Of a DNA stretch of 64,000 bases, positions 19,744 through 28,351 are shown piece by piece (positions within the stretch are counted from its first letter, which is position 1; each line of letters begins with the position of its first letter). The position numbers and the translations under genes were made by a program. The notes beneath the pieces are model-generated. The model saw nothing but the letters and a program-made list of their open reading frames with translations, did no database searches and was not told the origin of the DNA. Origin of the DNA: an uncultured Pelagibacteraceae bacterium (GTDB lineage: Bacteria; Pseudomonadota; Alphaproteobacteria; Pelagibacterales; Pelagibacteraceae); contig CACHSH010000003.1 in assembly GCA_902582475.1 (NCBI GenBank), positions 1 to 64,000 of the forward strand, given 5' to 3'.

Positions 19744-20907
19744 ATGAAAAAAACTTTTAAGATAATTTTATCTTATTTATTGATCACTTTTAATAGTTAT
19801 GTTTTTGCAGTAGAAAATAATAGTGCAAATAATCTAAAAATAGGAATTTTGGCCCCTTTCTCAGGAGAATTTAAATTTTTGGGAGAAACAATTTTGTACT
19901 CTGTGAATTTGGCAGTTCACGATATCAACGATGATTCGATTAAAATTTTTCCTAAAGACTCTGGTTCCAATAAAGATAAAATATTAAGTGCATGTAAAGA
20001 ATTTCAAGAAGAAGGGGTAAAGTATATTATTGGCCCCTTGGACTCAACATTTAAAAAAGAACTTAAAAATTTTGACGATTTAATATTTTTGTCTTTATCA
20101 AATATGGACTCTGTTATCGATAAAAATGTTTTGATGATGGGAATCAATTTAGAGTCTCAATTGATAGCAATAAAAAAATTTATTCAAAAACAAAAAAAGG
20201 AAAAGACAGTAATTTTATATCCTGATAACGAAAATTCTAAAAATATAACAAGAAAAATAAAGCTTTTAGAATTTCAAAATTATAAACTATTTAAGTATAG
20301 TAGTGACTCTGAAATACTTACTGGGCAAATAGAAAAGCTGACCAATTATAAAAAAAGGAAAAGAAATCTAGAAGCAAGAGTTAAAAAATTAGAAAAATCA
20401 GATTTACCAAAAGACATAAGAGAACTGGAGCAGCTAAAACAAAAATATACTCTTGGCAAAGTTGATTTTGACTCTATCGTGATAATTGATTTTGAAAATG
20501 GATTAAAAAGTGTTCTAACGTCTCTAGCTTATACTGATGTTTCAGAAAAAGATGTTTTATTAATAACAGCTAATCAGTGGTTTGATAATGGAATTTTATC
20601 TGAAACCTCGATAAAAAATTTTTATTTTCCGTCTATAAATTTAAAAAATTTTAATAAATTTAATAAAAATTTTTCTGAAATATATGGCTACGAACCCAAT
20701 CAAATTACAATAATTTCGTATGATATAGCTGGGCTCTTATATTATATTTGGAAAAATAATATTAAAGTGAACTCCGCAAATGATTTTAATATGAAAAATG
20801 AGATTAAAGGTAAAATAGGTAAATTTAAAATATCTGAAAATAAGGTTATACAAAATTTAGAAATTTATAAATTGGAAGAAAATAAATTTGTTAAAAGTAA
20901 ATTTTAA
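19744..20907 (+). CDS. Periplasmic binding-fold protein, LpoA/LivJ-like
   Basis: A 387-aa exported protein with a type I periplasmic-binding fold (leucine-binding type): KIGILAPFSGEFKFLGETILYSVNLA, KEFQEEGVKYIIGPLDS and YEPNQITIISYDIAGLLYYIW are the family landmarks. A signal peptide covers about residues 1-22 and ends in YVFA; I see no lipobox cysteine. No transporter genes are nearby, but rsmI is directly adjacent, which is the yraL-yraM (lpoA) arrangement. I therefore prefer a penicillin-binding-protein activator-like role over a transport role, as inference. The 3' end overlaps rdgB by 17 bp. Confidence 0.75.
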   Translation: MKKTFKIILSYLLITFNSYVFAVENNSANNLKIGILAPFSGEFKFLGETILYSVNLAVHDINDDSIKIFPKDSGSNKDKILSACKEFQEEGVKYIIGPLDSTFKKELKNFDDLIFLSLSNMDSVIDKNVLMMGINLESQLIAIKKFIQKQKKEKTVILYPDNENSKNITRKIKLLEFQNYKLFKYSSDSEILTGQIEKLTNYKKRKRNLEARVKKLEKSDLPKDIRELEQLKQKYTLGKVDFDSIVIIDFENGLKSVLTSLAYTDVSEKDVLLITANQWFDNGILSETSIKNFYFPSINLKNFNKFNKNFSEIYGYEPNQITIISYDIAGLLYYIWKNNIKVNSANDFNMKNEIKGKIGKFKISENKVIQNLEIYKLEENKFVKSKF

Positions 20908-21481
20908 TTTTTTCAAATAATTTTTTATATGCAACTGCTCTATGATCTATAAGAAGTTTTTTCTTATAATCCATTTCTGCAAATGTTTCAGAATAGCCGT
21001 CTGGTATGAAAATAGGATCATATCCAAATCCATTTTTTCCTTTTTTAGAAGAAATATTTCCTTTTATGATACCTACTTCCGAAATTTTTTTTCCATCAGG
21101 CCACTGAATTGTAAGACTTGAAATAAATCGTGCCTTTCTATTATGTTCAAATTGTTTTATTTTTTTTAAAATTTCTGTCATAGCATTATCAAATCCACCA
21201 AATTCTTTAGCCCACCTCGCAGAAAATATTCCTGGTTGATTATTTAAACATTCAATTTCAATTCCCGAGTCATCAGATAGAGTTACCAGTTTTGATTTGT
21301 TACAAAAAAAATTAGCTTTTAATTCTGAATTTTCAATAAAAGTTTTTCCATCTTCTTTTGGACTATCAATATCAAGGTCTTTGGGAGAAAGTTTTTTTAC
21401 ATTAAGCGGTAATAAGTCGCTTATTTCTTTGAATTTTCCTTCGTTATGGGTACCAATTAGTATTTTATCAATTTTATGCAT
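20891..21481 (-). CDS. rdgB: dITP/XTP pyrophosphatase (RdgB/HAM1 family)
   Basis: RdgB (196 aa) hydrolyses non-canonical purine triphosphates (ITP, dITP, XTP) to monophosphates and prevents their incorporation. Family motifs are IGTHNEGKFKEI near the start, LSDDSGIEIECL with catalytic Asp, and GKNGFGYDPIF followed by FAEM. The length is normal. It diverges from grpE; in many alphaproteobacteria rdgB lies beside the hrcA/grpE or rph genes. Confidence 0.95.
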   Translation of the reverse strand: MHKIDKILIGTHNEGKFKEISDLLPLNVKKLSPKDLDIDSPKEDGKTFIENSELKANFFCNKSKLVTLSDDSGIEIECLNNQPGIFSARWAKEFGGFDNAMTEILKKIKQFEHNRKARFISSLTIQWPDGKKISEVGIIKGNISSKKGKNGFGYDPIFIPDGYSETFAEMDYKKKLLIDHRAVAYKKLFEKIKIYF

Positions 21482-21510
21482 ACGGGTCTGGAAATTAAAT
21501 AATTAATTAC

Positions 21511-21520
21511 TATATATAAT
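21511..21520 (+). promoter_or_regulatory. Candidate -10 element directly before grpE
   Basis: The sequence TATATATAAT ends 2 bp before the grpE ATG (21523). If the upstream TATATA is the -10 hexamer, transcription would begin at or next to the start codon, giving a leaderless mRNA. There is no Shine-Dalgarno sequence. AT-rich repeats can mimic -10 boxes, so confidence is limited. Confidence 0.35.
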
Positions 21521-21522
21521 TT

Positions 21523-22101
21523 ATGACTAATTTAAATGACGAAGATAAAAGCAAAGTAGAGAGCAAAATTCCAAAAAAAGAAGAAAAAAAAGAGCCAAGT
21601 ACTGAAGATAAACTCAAAGATACCGAGGACAAGCTTTTGAGGTCTCTTGCTGAACTAGAAAATCAAAGAAAGAGGTTTGATAAGGATATTAAAGAAGCTA
21701 TAGATTTTGGCGGCTTTAATTTTGCTAAAGAAAATTTAGTTATTCTAGATAATCTTCAAAGAGCTCATATTTCAATTAAAAATGATCCCGCTTTTAAAGA
21801 TAGCAAGGATTTAGGTAAATTTTTAAAAAATCTCGAAATTATTGAAAAAGATTTAGTCTCGATTTTTAAGAAAAACAAAATAGAAAAAATTGATGCAAAA
21901 AATAAAAAATTTAATCCAAATTTTCACCAAGCTATGACAGAAATTGAGGATGATAATGTCGAGGCAGGGACCATTGTCCAAGAAGTCCTTCCAGGTTACA
22001 TGTTTGGAGAAAGATTGCTGAGACCTTCTTTGGTTGCAGTTTCAAAAAAAGGTATGAAAAAAGAGGGAAAAAATGAGGAAAAAGATGAAAAAAAACAATA
22101 A
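21523..22101 (+). CDS. grpE: Nucleotide exchange factor GrpE
   Basis: GrpE (192 aa) releases ADP from DnaK. It has a charged, disordered N-terminal ~30 residues, a long coiled-coil helix (KLKDTEDKLLRSLAELENQRKRFDKDI) and a C-terminal beta domain with NPNFHQAMTEIEDD, GTIVQEVLPGYMFGERLLRPSLVAV. It leads the grpE-dnaK-dnaJ-dapB group. Upstream I see an extended TATATATAAT only 2 bp before the ATG and no Shine-Dalgarno sequence. Confidence 0.95.
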   Translation: MTNLNDEDKSKVESKIPKKEEKKEPSTEDKLKDTEDKLLRSLAELENQRKRFDKDIKEAIDFGGFNFAKENLVILDNLQRAHISIKNDPAFKDSKDLGKFLKNLEIIEKDLVSIFKKNKIEKIDAKNKKFNPNFHQAMTEIEDDNVEAGTIVQEVLPGYMFGERLLRPSLVAVSKKGMKKEGKNEEKDEKKQ

Positions 22102-22108
22102 TTCCCAT

Positions 22109-22136
22109 CTTGTAGAAATTCAAAGAGCACCCATAT
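22109..22136 (+). promoter_or_regulatory. Candidate heat-shock (RpoH) promoter before dnaK
   Basis: CTTG (22109-22112), 17 bp, then CCCATAT (22130-22136) fits the alphaproteobacterial RpoH consensus CTTG-N17/18-CYTATNT apart from one -10 position, and the classical CTTGAA / CCCCAT pair. Transcription would start about 22143, within a few bases of the dnaK ATG (22147), giving an almost leaderless mRNA. A similar element precedes hslV. Confidence 0.6.
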
Positions 22137-22146
22137 ATCAATTATC

Positions 22147-24066
22147 ATGAGCAGAGTAATAGGTATAGACTTAGGCACAACAAATTCGTGTGTGTCAATA
22201 ATGGAGGGAAAACAACCCAAGGTTATTGAAAACGCAGAAGGTCAAAGAACAACGCCTTCGGTAGTAGCCTTTATTGAAAAAGACGAAAAATTAGTTGGTC
22301 AACCTGCAAAGAGGCAGGCTGTGACAAATCCGAATGACACAATTTTTGCTGCTAAAAGATTAATAGGAAGAACTTTTGATGACCAGTCGGTTAAAAAAGA
22401 TATTGAAAAAGTTCCATTTAAAATTATTAAGTCGGATAAAAATGATGCCTGGATCGAAGCGAAAGGTAAAAAATACTCTCCGTCTCAAATATCAGCTTTT
22501 ATTCTTCAAAAGATGAAAGAAACTGCGGAAAAACATTTGGGTCAACCAGTTACCAAGGCAGTTATAACAGTGCCAGCTTATTTTAATGATGCGCAAAGGC
22601 AAGCGACAAAAGACGCTGGTAAAATTGCTGGTTTAGAAGTTTTAAGAATTATTAATGAACCTACTGCAGCTTCTTTGGCTTATGGTTTAGATAAAAAAGG
22701 AGGAAAGAAAATTGCTGTTTATGATTTAGGCGGTGGTACTTTTGACGTATCTATACTAGAAATTGGAGATGGAGTATTTGAGGTAAAATCTACAAATGGA
22801 GATACATTTTTAGGTGGTGAAGATTTTGATGACACAATAGTAGATTACTTAGTCTCAGAATTTAAAAAAGATAGTGGAATTGATTTAAAGGGTGACAAAC
22901 TAGCATTACAAAGACTAAAAGAGGCTGCTGAAAAAGCAAAAATAGAATTATCATCTGCAACGCAAACTGAAATTAATCTCCCATTTATCACTGCAGATAA
23001 AACTGGGCCAAAACATATTAATTTAAAATTTACTAGAGCAAAACTTGAAGCTTTAGTTGAAAATTTAGTTGAGAGAACTTTAGAGCCTTGCAAGACTGCA
23101 CTTAAGGACTCTGGTTTTTCTGCAGCTGAAATAAATGAAGTTGTTTTAGTCGGCGGAATGACAAGAATGCCGAAAATAGTTGAAACAGTTAAAAACTTTT
23201 TTGGAAAAGATCCTAATAAGAGTGTTAACCCAGATGAAGTAGTTGCAATGGGGGCTGCTATTCAGGCCGGTGTATTACAAGGAGATGTTAAAGACGTTTT
23301 GCTCTTAGATGTTACGCCTTTATCTTTAGGTATCGAAACACTTGGAGGTGTCTCTACAAAATTAATTGATAAAAATACAACTATTCCAACTAAAAAAAGT
23401 CAGGTTTTTTCAACCGCTGAAGATAACCAGCCTGCGGTATCTATAAGAGTACTTCAAGGAGAAAGAGAGATGGCTACAGATAATAAAATCTTAGGTAATT
23501 TTGAACTTGTTGGAATTGCGCCGGCTCCTAGAGGAATTCCACAAATTGAAGTAACTTTTGACATAGATGCAAACGGTATTGTTAATGTTTCTGCAAAAGA
23601 TAAAGGGACAGGAAAAGAGCAAAAAATTCAAATCCAAGCATCAGGAGGGCTATCTGATGAAGAAATTAAAAATATGGTTAAAGATGCAGAAGCTAACAAA
23701 GAGTCTGATAAAAAGAAAAGAGAGTCTGTAGATGCAAGAAACCAGGCTGATACTATAATTCATTCGACTGAAAAAAATCTAAAAGAGCATGGTTCTAAAA
23801 TTTCTGAGACTGAAAAAAAAGCTATAGAAACTTCTATTTCAGATCTTAGAAATGCTTTGAAAGGTACGGATGCAGAAGAAATTAAGAAAAAAACTCAATC
23901 TTTAATTCAAGCTTCTATGAAGTTAGGAGAAGCTGTTTACAAAAGCCAACAAAAACCTACTGGCAAAGCTGATAAAAATAAAAATAACAAAGATGATAAA
24001 GAAAAAGATAATGTTGTTGATGCAGAAGTAGTAGACGCAAAAGAAGACAAAGAAAAAAGAGCCTAA
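22147..24066 (+). CDS. dnaK: Molecular chaperone DnaK (Hsp70)
   Basis: DnaK (639 aa). The ATPase domain begins [16 protein letters not shown] and includes [20 protein letters not shown] and [13 protein letters not shown]; the linker is [18 protein letters not shown], and the substrate-binding domain and helical lid follow. The tail is lysine/aspartate rich with [11 protein letters not shown], a variant of the conserved EVVDAEF-type end. It sits 45 bp after grpE and 27 bp before dnaJ (which has AGGAG before its start). A heat-shock promoter candidate lies just upstream. Confidence 0.98.
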   Translation: MSRVIGIDLGTTNSCVSIMEGKQPKVIENAEGQRTTPSVVAFIEKDEKLVGQPAKRQAVTNPNDTIFAAKRLIGRTFDDQSVKKDIEKVPFKIIKSDKNDAWIEAKGKKYSPSQISAFILQKMKETAEKHLGQPVTKAVITVPAYFNDAQRQATKDAGKIAGLEVLRIINEPTAASLAYGLDKKGGKKIAVYDLGGGTFDVSILEIGDGVFEVKSTNGDTFLGGEDFDDTIVDYLVSEFKKDSGIDLKGDKLALQRLKEAAEKAKIELSSATQTEINLPFITADKTGPKHINLKFTRAKLEALVENLVERTLEPCKTALKDSGFSAAEINEVVLVGGMTRMPKIVETVKNFFGKDPNKSVNPDEVVAMGAAIQAGVLQGDVKDVLLLDVTPLSLGIETLGGVSTKLIDKNTTIPTKKSQVFSTAEDNQPAVSIRVLQGEREMATDNKILGNFELVGIAPAPRGIPQIEVTFDIDANGIVNVSAKDKGTGKEQKIQIQASGGLSDEEIKNMVKDAEANKESDKKKRESVDARNQADTIIHSTEKNLKEHGSKISETEKKAIETSISDLRNALKGTDAEEIKKKTQSLIQASMKLGEAVYKSQQKPTGKADKNKNNKDDKEKDNVVDAEVVDAKEDKEKRA

Positions 24067-24093
24067 GACTAATTAATAGGAGCAAATCTTCTC

Positions 24094-25221
24094 ATGGCAA
24101 AAAGAGATTATTATGAAGTCTTAGGAGTTTCAAAATCAGCCAATAAAGACGAAATAAAAAAAGCTTATAGAAAATTAGCACTCAAATATCATCCTGATAA
24201 AAATAAAGGTGATAAGAGTGCAGAAGAAAAATTTAAAGAAGGAAGTGAAGCATACCATGTTCTTTCGGATGAGAAGAGAAAAGCAAATTACGATCAATTT
24301 GGACATGCTGCTTTCCAAGGGGGTGGCCAAGGAGGCTTTGGTAATTTTGATTTTTCGTCTTCATTCTCAGATATTTTTGAAGATGTGTTCGGTGATTTTG
24401 GGTTTGCTGGTTCCGGACAATCCAGAAGAGGAAGAAGAAATAATAGGGGTAATGATTTAAGATATGATATCTCTATAGATTTAGATGACGCTTTTAAAGG
24501 CAAAGAGGAAAAGGTTAATTATACAACCTATAAAAAATGTAAAACATGCTCTGGCAGCGGTGCAAAACCAGGGTCTAAACCATCAGCATGCAATTATTGC
24601 GGAGGACAAGGTAAAATAAGATCAAGTCAAGGATTTTTTACTATACAACAAACTTGTCCAGAGTGTAGTGGGGAAGGAGAAAAAATAACTAATCCGTGTA
24701 ACAATTGTACTGGAGCAGGCAAAATACAATCTAATGAATCTGTTTCGGTCAAAATTCCGAAAGGTGTTGATGATGGAACTAGAATAAGAATTGCAGGAAA
24801 AGGTGAGGCAGGAACCAAAGGTGGTTCTAATGGAGATTTATATTTATTTATATCTGTCGAACCTCATGATATTTTTAAAAGATCTGAAGAAAATTTATTT
24901 TATGAATTACCAGTTTCCTTTGCGGATGCAGCTCTAGGAGCTACTGTAGAAGTCCCATCCATTGATGGTGGAAAAACTAAAATTAAAATTCCTTCTGGAA
25001 CTCAAAGTGGAAAACAGTTAAGACTAAGAGGTAAAGGTATGCCGATTTTAAAAAGAAACTTGCTTGGAGATTTATATATAAGAGTTGTAACAGAAATCCC
25101 AACTTCTTTGACTAAAAGACAAAGAGAACTTTTGGCAGAGTTTAAAAATTTAGAGGATAATAAGTCAAATCCACTAATAAAAAGTTTTTTCGATAAAGCT
25201 AAAAAGTTTTGGAAAAAATAA
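24094..25221 (+). CDS. dnaJ: Chaperone DnaJ (Hsp40)
   Basis: DnaJ (375 aa) stimulates DnaK ATPase and loads substrates. The J domain has KYHPDKNKG (HPD at 33-35), then a Gly/Phe-rich linker, and four CxxCxGxG zinc repeats between about 148 and 206 ([32 protein letters not shown]). The C-terminal substrate domains follow. A clear AGGAG precedes the start. Its TAA shares one base with the dapB ATG. Confidence 0.97.
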   Translation: MAKRDYYEVLGVSKSANKDEIKKAYRKLALKYHPDKNKGDKSAEEKFKEGSEAYHVLSDEKRKANYDQFGHAAFQGGGQGGFGNFDFSSSFSDIFEDVFGDFGFAGSGQSRRGRRNNRGNDLRYDISIDLDDAFKGKEEKVNYTTYKKCKTCSGSGAKPGSKPSACNYCGGQGKIRSSQGFFTIQQTCPECSGEGEKITNPCNNCTGAGKIQSNESVSVKIPKGVDDGTRIRIAGKGEAGTKGGSNGDLYLFISVEPHDIFKRSEENLFYELPVSFADAALGATVEVPSIDGGKTKIKIPSGTQSGKQLRLRGKGMPILKRNLLGDLYIRVVTEIPTSLTKRQRELLAEFKNLEDNKSNPLIKSFFDKAKKFWKK

Positions 25222-25997
25222 TGAAGAAAATAAATTTATCAATTACTGGATGTCTTGGCAGAATGGGTCAGCAAATTATTAAATCATCTAGGTCTTTTAA
25301 GGACTTTAAGATTGTTTCTGTCACAGAAAGTAGAATAATAAATAAAAAAGTCTCAGGTTTTAGACCTAAATTAAATTCTGATGATGCATTTAAAAACGCA
25401 AATATTATAATTGATTTTACAGCTCCCAGAGCTACTTTGCAGGTATTGAAAATTGCATCAAAGTTAAAAAAAAGAGTAGTTATCGGAACGACAGGTTTTT
25501 CTAGAAAAGAGGAAAAATTGATTAAAAAATATTCTAAAAAAATACCTATACTTAAAGCTGGTAATATGAGTTTAGGTGTAAATTTATTAGTTTTCTTGAC
25601 AGAGATAGCATCAAAGTCCCTTGGTAAGAATTTTTTAAGTAAAGTTTATGAAGTTCACCACAAGCAAAAAAAAGACCATCCTTCTGGAACAGCATTAATG
25701 CTGGGAAGAGGTATTGCGTTTGGGAAAAATAAAAATTTGAGTAAAATGATGGGTAAAAAATACTTGAACAAAAAATCTTTCCCATTTAGTAAAAAAATTA
25801 ATTTTAACTCTATTAGAAGAGGTAAAATTGTAGGCGAACACGAAGTAAAATTCTCAAGTGGAAAAGAAATTGTTACATTAAATCATGAGTCCTTTGATAG
25901 GGCTCTATACTCAGAAGGTGCCTTAACAGCAGCAAAGTGGTTAGCAAATAAAAAACCAGGTTTATACTCAATGAGAAATGTTTTAAATTTTAAATGA
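25221..25997 (+). CDS. dapB: 4-hydroxy-tetrahydrodipicolinate reductase
   Basis: DapB (258 aa) carries out the NAD(P)H-dependent reduction in lysine/diaminopimelate biosynthesis. It has the dinucleotide motif SITGCLGRMGQQI, IDFTAPRAT, VIGTTGFS and the catalytic EVHHKQKKDHPSGTAL. I use ATG 25221, overlapping the dnaJ stop as TAATG; an in-frame codon at 25209 lies within dnaJ. A dnaJ-dapB pairing is common in alphaproteobacteria. Confidence 0.95.
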   Translation: MKKINLSITGCLGRMGQQIIKSSRSFKDFKIVSVTESRIINKKVSGFRPKLNSDDAFKNANIIIDFTAPRATLQVLKIASKLKKRVVIGTTGFSRKEEKLIKKYSKKIPILKAGNMSLGVNLLVFLTEIASKSLGKNFLSKVYEVHHKQKKDHPSGTALMLGRGIAFGKNKNLSKMMGKKYLNKKSFPFSKKINFNSIRRGKIVGEHEVKFSSGKEIVTLNHESFDRALYSEGALTAAKWLANKKPGLYSMRNVLNFK

Positions 25998-26034
25998 AAA
26001 TGAGAGAATGGATATCAAATGGTTTTTTTAATAA

Positions 26035-26688
26035 ATGAGCCAAATAAAAAGAGCAAAAATAGTTTTAAGAATATTAAATAAAATTTATCCTAAGACCCCC
26101 ATCCCATTAAAACACAAAAATACATTTACACTTTTGGTTTCAGTTGCATTATCAGCTCAAACAACAGATCTTAATGTAAACAACGTAACAAAAAACATTT
26201 ACAAAAAATATTATAAACCTGAACATTTTGTAAGGTTAGGAAGAAAAAAAATTGAGAGACTTATTAAAAAGATTGGGCTTTTTAGAAATAAAGCTAAAAG
26301 TGTCTATTTGTTATCAAAACAACTTATAAAAAAACATGATGGTAAAGTACCAAAAAATTTTAAGGATTTAGAAGATTTACACGGAGTCGGGCATAAAACT
26401 GCTAGCGTAATTATGTCTCAAAAATTTGGAATAGCTGCCTTTCCTGTGGATACACATATTCATCGCTTAGCACAAAGATGGGGTTTAACAAATGGAAAGA
26501 ATGTTGTCCAAACAGAAAAGGACCTAAAAAGATTGTTTCCGAAGAAGTCTTGGAGCAAACTTCATCTACAAATAATTTATTATGGAAGGGAATATTGTAA
26601 AGCTAGAGAATGTTATGGTGTCTCTTGTAAAATTTGTACTACTTGTTATCCTAAAAGAAAAAAACCCATAAAAACAAAAAAGGCTTAA
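26035..26688 (+). CDS. nth: Endonuclease III, with variant Fe-S cysteine spacing
   Basis: Nth (217 aa) is a bifunctional DNA glycosylase/AP lyase for oxidized pyrimidines. The helix-hairpin-helix has LHGVGHKTASVIM with the catalytic Lys, and AFPVDTHIHRLAQRWGL supplies the catalytic Asp. The C-terminal cluster cysteines do not follow the usual C-x6-C-x2-C-x5-C: the order is YCKARECYGVSCKICTTC, giving C-x9-C-x2-C-x2-C with an extra Cys five residues after the first. The protein ends in a basic tail. A plain 4Fe-4S site is still possible. Confidence 0.93.
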   Translation: MSQIKRAKIVLRILNKIYPKTPIPLKHKNTFTLLVSVALSAQTTDLNVNNVTKNIYKKYYKPEHFVRLGRKKIERLIKKIGLFRNKAKSVYLLSKQLIKKHDGKVPKNFKDLEDLHGVGHKTASVIMSQKFGIAAFPVDTHIHRLAQRWGLTNGKNVVQTEKDLKRLFPKKSWSKLHLQIIYYGREYCKARECYGVSCKICTTCYPKRKKPIKTKKA

Positions 26689-26689
26689 T

Positions 26690-27619
26690 ATGAAAGTTCT
26701 TGGAATAGGAAATGCGATTGTAGATGTTATCTGTAAGGTAGACGAAGATTTTTTAAATAAAAATAAGCTTACTAAAAGTACAATGAAATTAGTAGATGAA
26801 AATGAGTTCAAAAATCTAATATCAAATTTAAAAATTGAAGAAACTGTTTCAGGTGGATCTATTGCGAATTCAATTGTTGGCCTTGCACAATTAGGCAATG
26901 AGGTGGCATTTATAGGTAAAATTAATCAGGACAAATTAGGTATTAGCTATGAAGAGGGTTTAAAAAAAGAGAAAGTAAAATACTTTTATTCCAAAAAAAA
27001 AGAAATTTTACCAACTGGGACTTGCTTAATATTAATAACACCGGACTCAGAAAGGACCATGTGTACTTTTTTAGGAATTGCAGGAAAAATTAATGAAAAT
27101 GACATTGATGTTAGTGCTATTAAAAAAAGTGAAATTACATTTTTAGAAGGCTACCTTTGGGATGAAGGTGATCCAAAAAAAGCACTAGACAAAGCTATCA
27201 AAAATTCAAAAAAAGTTGCAATGTCATTATCTGATAAATTTTGTGTTGATAGACATAAATCAAACTTTTTAGATTTGGTTAAAAATAAATTGGATATTAT
27301 TTTTGCAAATGAACAGGAAATTTTATCATTAATAAATGCTAAACACTTCGATGAAGCAATTTCTTTTGGAAAAAACCTTAAGAAATTAATCATTATAACT
27401 CGTGGAGAAAAAGGAAGTGTAGCAATACAAAATGGCGATGTTACTCAGTGTGATGTACAAAAGAATTTAAATATTGTTGATTTAACTGGTGCAGGTGATT
27501 TATTTGCAGCTGGATTTTTACATGGTCATATAAACAATTTATCAATAAAAGAAAGTTTGGAAAAAGGAACTCAGATGTCTTCTAGAATTATACAAAAAAT
27601 TGGTGCTAGACTTTCTTAA
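26690..27619 (+). CDS. PfkB-family carbohydrate/nucleoside kinase
   Basis: A 309-aa ribokinase-fold kinase, close in style to alphaproteobacterial proteins annotated as adenosine kinase. The start GIGNAIVDVICKVDEDFL, the substrate motif GGSIANSIVGLAQLG and the C-terminal PfkB signature DLTGAGDLFAAGFLHG (catalytic Asp) are visible. It follows nth after 1 bp and probably shares its transcript. Its end overlaps the small convergent ArfA-like gene by 14 bp. The exact substrate cannot be read from sequence; adenosine or a sugar is plausible. Confidence 0.85.
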   Translation: MKVLGIGNAIVDVICKVDEDFLNKNKLTKSTMKLVDENEFKNLISNLKIEETVSGGSIANSIVGLAQLGNEVAFIGKINQDKLGISYEEGLKKEKVKYFYSKKKEILPTGTCLILITPDSERTMCTFLGIAGKINENDIDVSAIKKSEITFLEGYLWDEGDPKKALDKAIKNSKKVAMSLSDKFCVDRHKSNFLDLVKNKLDIIFANEQEILSLINAKHFDEAISFGKNLKKLIIITRGEKGSVAIQNGDVTQCDVQKNLNIVDLTGAGDLFAAGFLHGHINNLSIKESLEKGTQMSSRIIQKIGARLS

Positions 27620-27722
27620 ATTTTTTTCTAGTAAAACTTCCTTTACCTTTTTTTGGTTTTATAACTCGCCTTCGATATTTTTTTGAAAATAAATCTTTTG
27701 CAAATATGTTTCTTTTTTTCAG
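27606..27722 (-). CDS. ArfA-like alternative ribosome-rescue factor (38 aa, CTG start)
   Basis: A short reading frame giving 38 residues, rich in Lys/Arg, with DLFSKKYRRRV and KPKKGKGSFTRKK. This closely matches the core of ArfA (E. coli: DPLFRQRV and KNKKGKGSYMRK), the protein that recruits RF2 to ribosomes stalled on non-stop mRNA. There is no ATG. The frame opens after a TAA with AGAAGG, 9 nt, then CTG; this CTG overlaps the TGA of the upstream response regulator as CTGA, the analogue of the usual ATGA coupling. The gene overlaps the pfkB 3' end by 14 bp. tmRNA could be elsewhere, so it may be a backup. Confidence 0.7.
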   Translation of the reverse strand: MKKRNIFAKDLFSKKYRRRVIKPKKGKGSFTRKKFKKV

Positions 27723-28351
27723 AGCGAATATCCTTCTTTAGAATTTTTAATAAAATTTACATCTTTAAATTGATTTTTAATTTTCTGTCTAAGTCTATAA
27801 ATGTGAGTTTCGATTGTGTGCGTATCTGTATCTGATGAATAATTCCAAATATTTTTTAATATATAATTTCTACTAAGAGGTTTTTTAGAGTTAAATAATA
27901 TTTCAATAAAATTAATTTCTTTTTCGGTTATTTTGAGAGACTCATCATTTTTTTTTAGAACTCTCTCATTTTTATCAAGAATATAGTCCTTTATTTTTAT
28001 TAAAGAATTTTTATTAAACTCAATTTTTTTACATACATTTATAACATCTTGATTAAACTGAACTACGTCTATTGGTAATTTTATAACTAGCGATAATTTA
28101 TCTTGGAATGTATTGGTCTGTGAATTTTCATGTATTAAAATTTTTGGTGTTTTAATATTATTTGAAAAAATCTTTTTGTTATTTGTGTAATCAACTATTA
28201 TTGCATCAAATTTATTATTTCTTAAATCCTCTATATTGATAGATTTTGTAATTAGGTTAAATCCAAAAAATGATTTAATTTCTTCAAGTGCAGAAGTAAA
28301 GTTTTTATTGCAAAAACATACTACGTTTATATTGTAAGATTTTTTATGCAT
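27719..28351 (-). CDS. Orphan OmpR-type regulator with degenerate receiver domain
   Basis: A 210-aa protein with a C-terminal winged helix of the OmpR/PhoB type (about 120-210): ITEKEINFIEILF, DTDTHTIETHIYRLRQKI and IKNSKEGYSL are the recognition-helix and wing landmarks. The N-terminal ~105 residues resemble a receiver (DAIIVDYTNN could hold the phosphoacceptor Asp, KLPIDV the switch Lys), but the acidic pair at the end of strand 1 is missing (NINVVCFCNK). No histidine kinase is nearby. It is likely phosphorylation-independent, by inference. It starts head to head with the YkuD gene within ATGCAT. Confidence 0.8.
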   Translation of the reverse strand: MHKKSYNINVVCFCNKNFTSALEEIKSFFGFNLITKSINIEDLRNNKFDAIIVDYTNNKKIFSNNIKTPKILIHENSQTNTFQDKLSLVIKLPIDVVQFNQDVINVCKKIEFNKNSLIKIKDYILDKNERVLKKNDESLKITEKEINFIEILFNSKKPLSRNYILKNIWNYSSDTDTHTIETHIYRLRQKIKNQFKDVNFIKNSKEGYSL

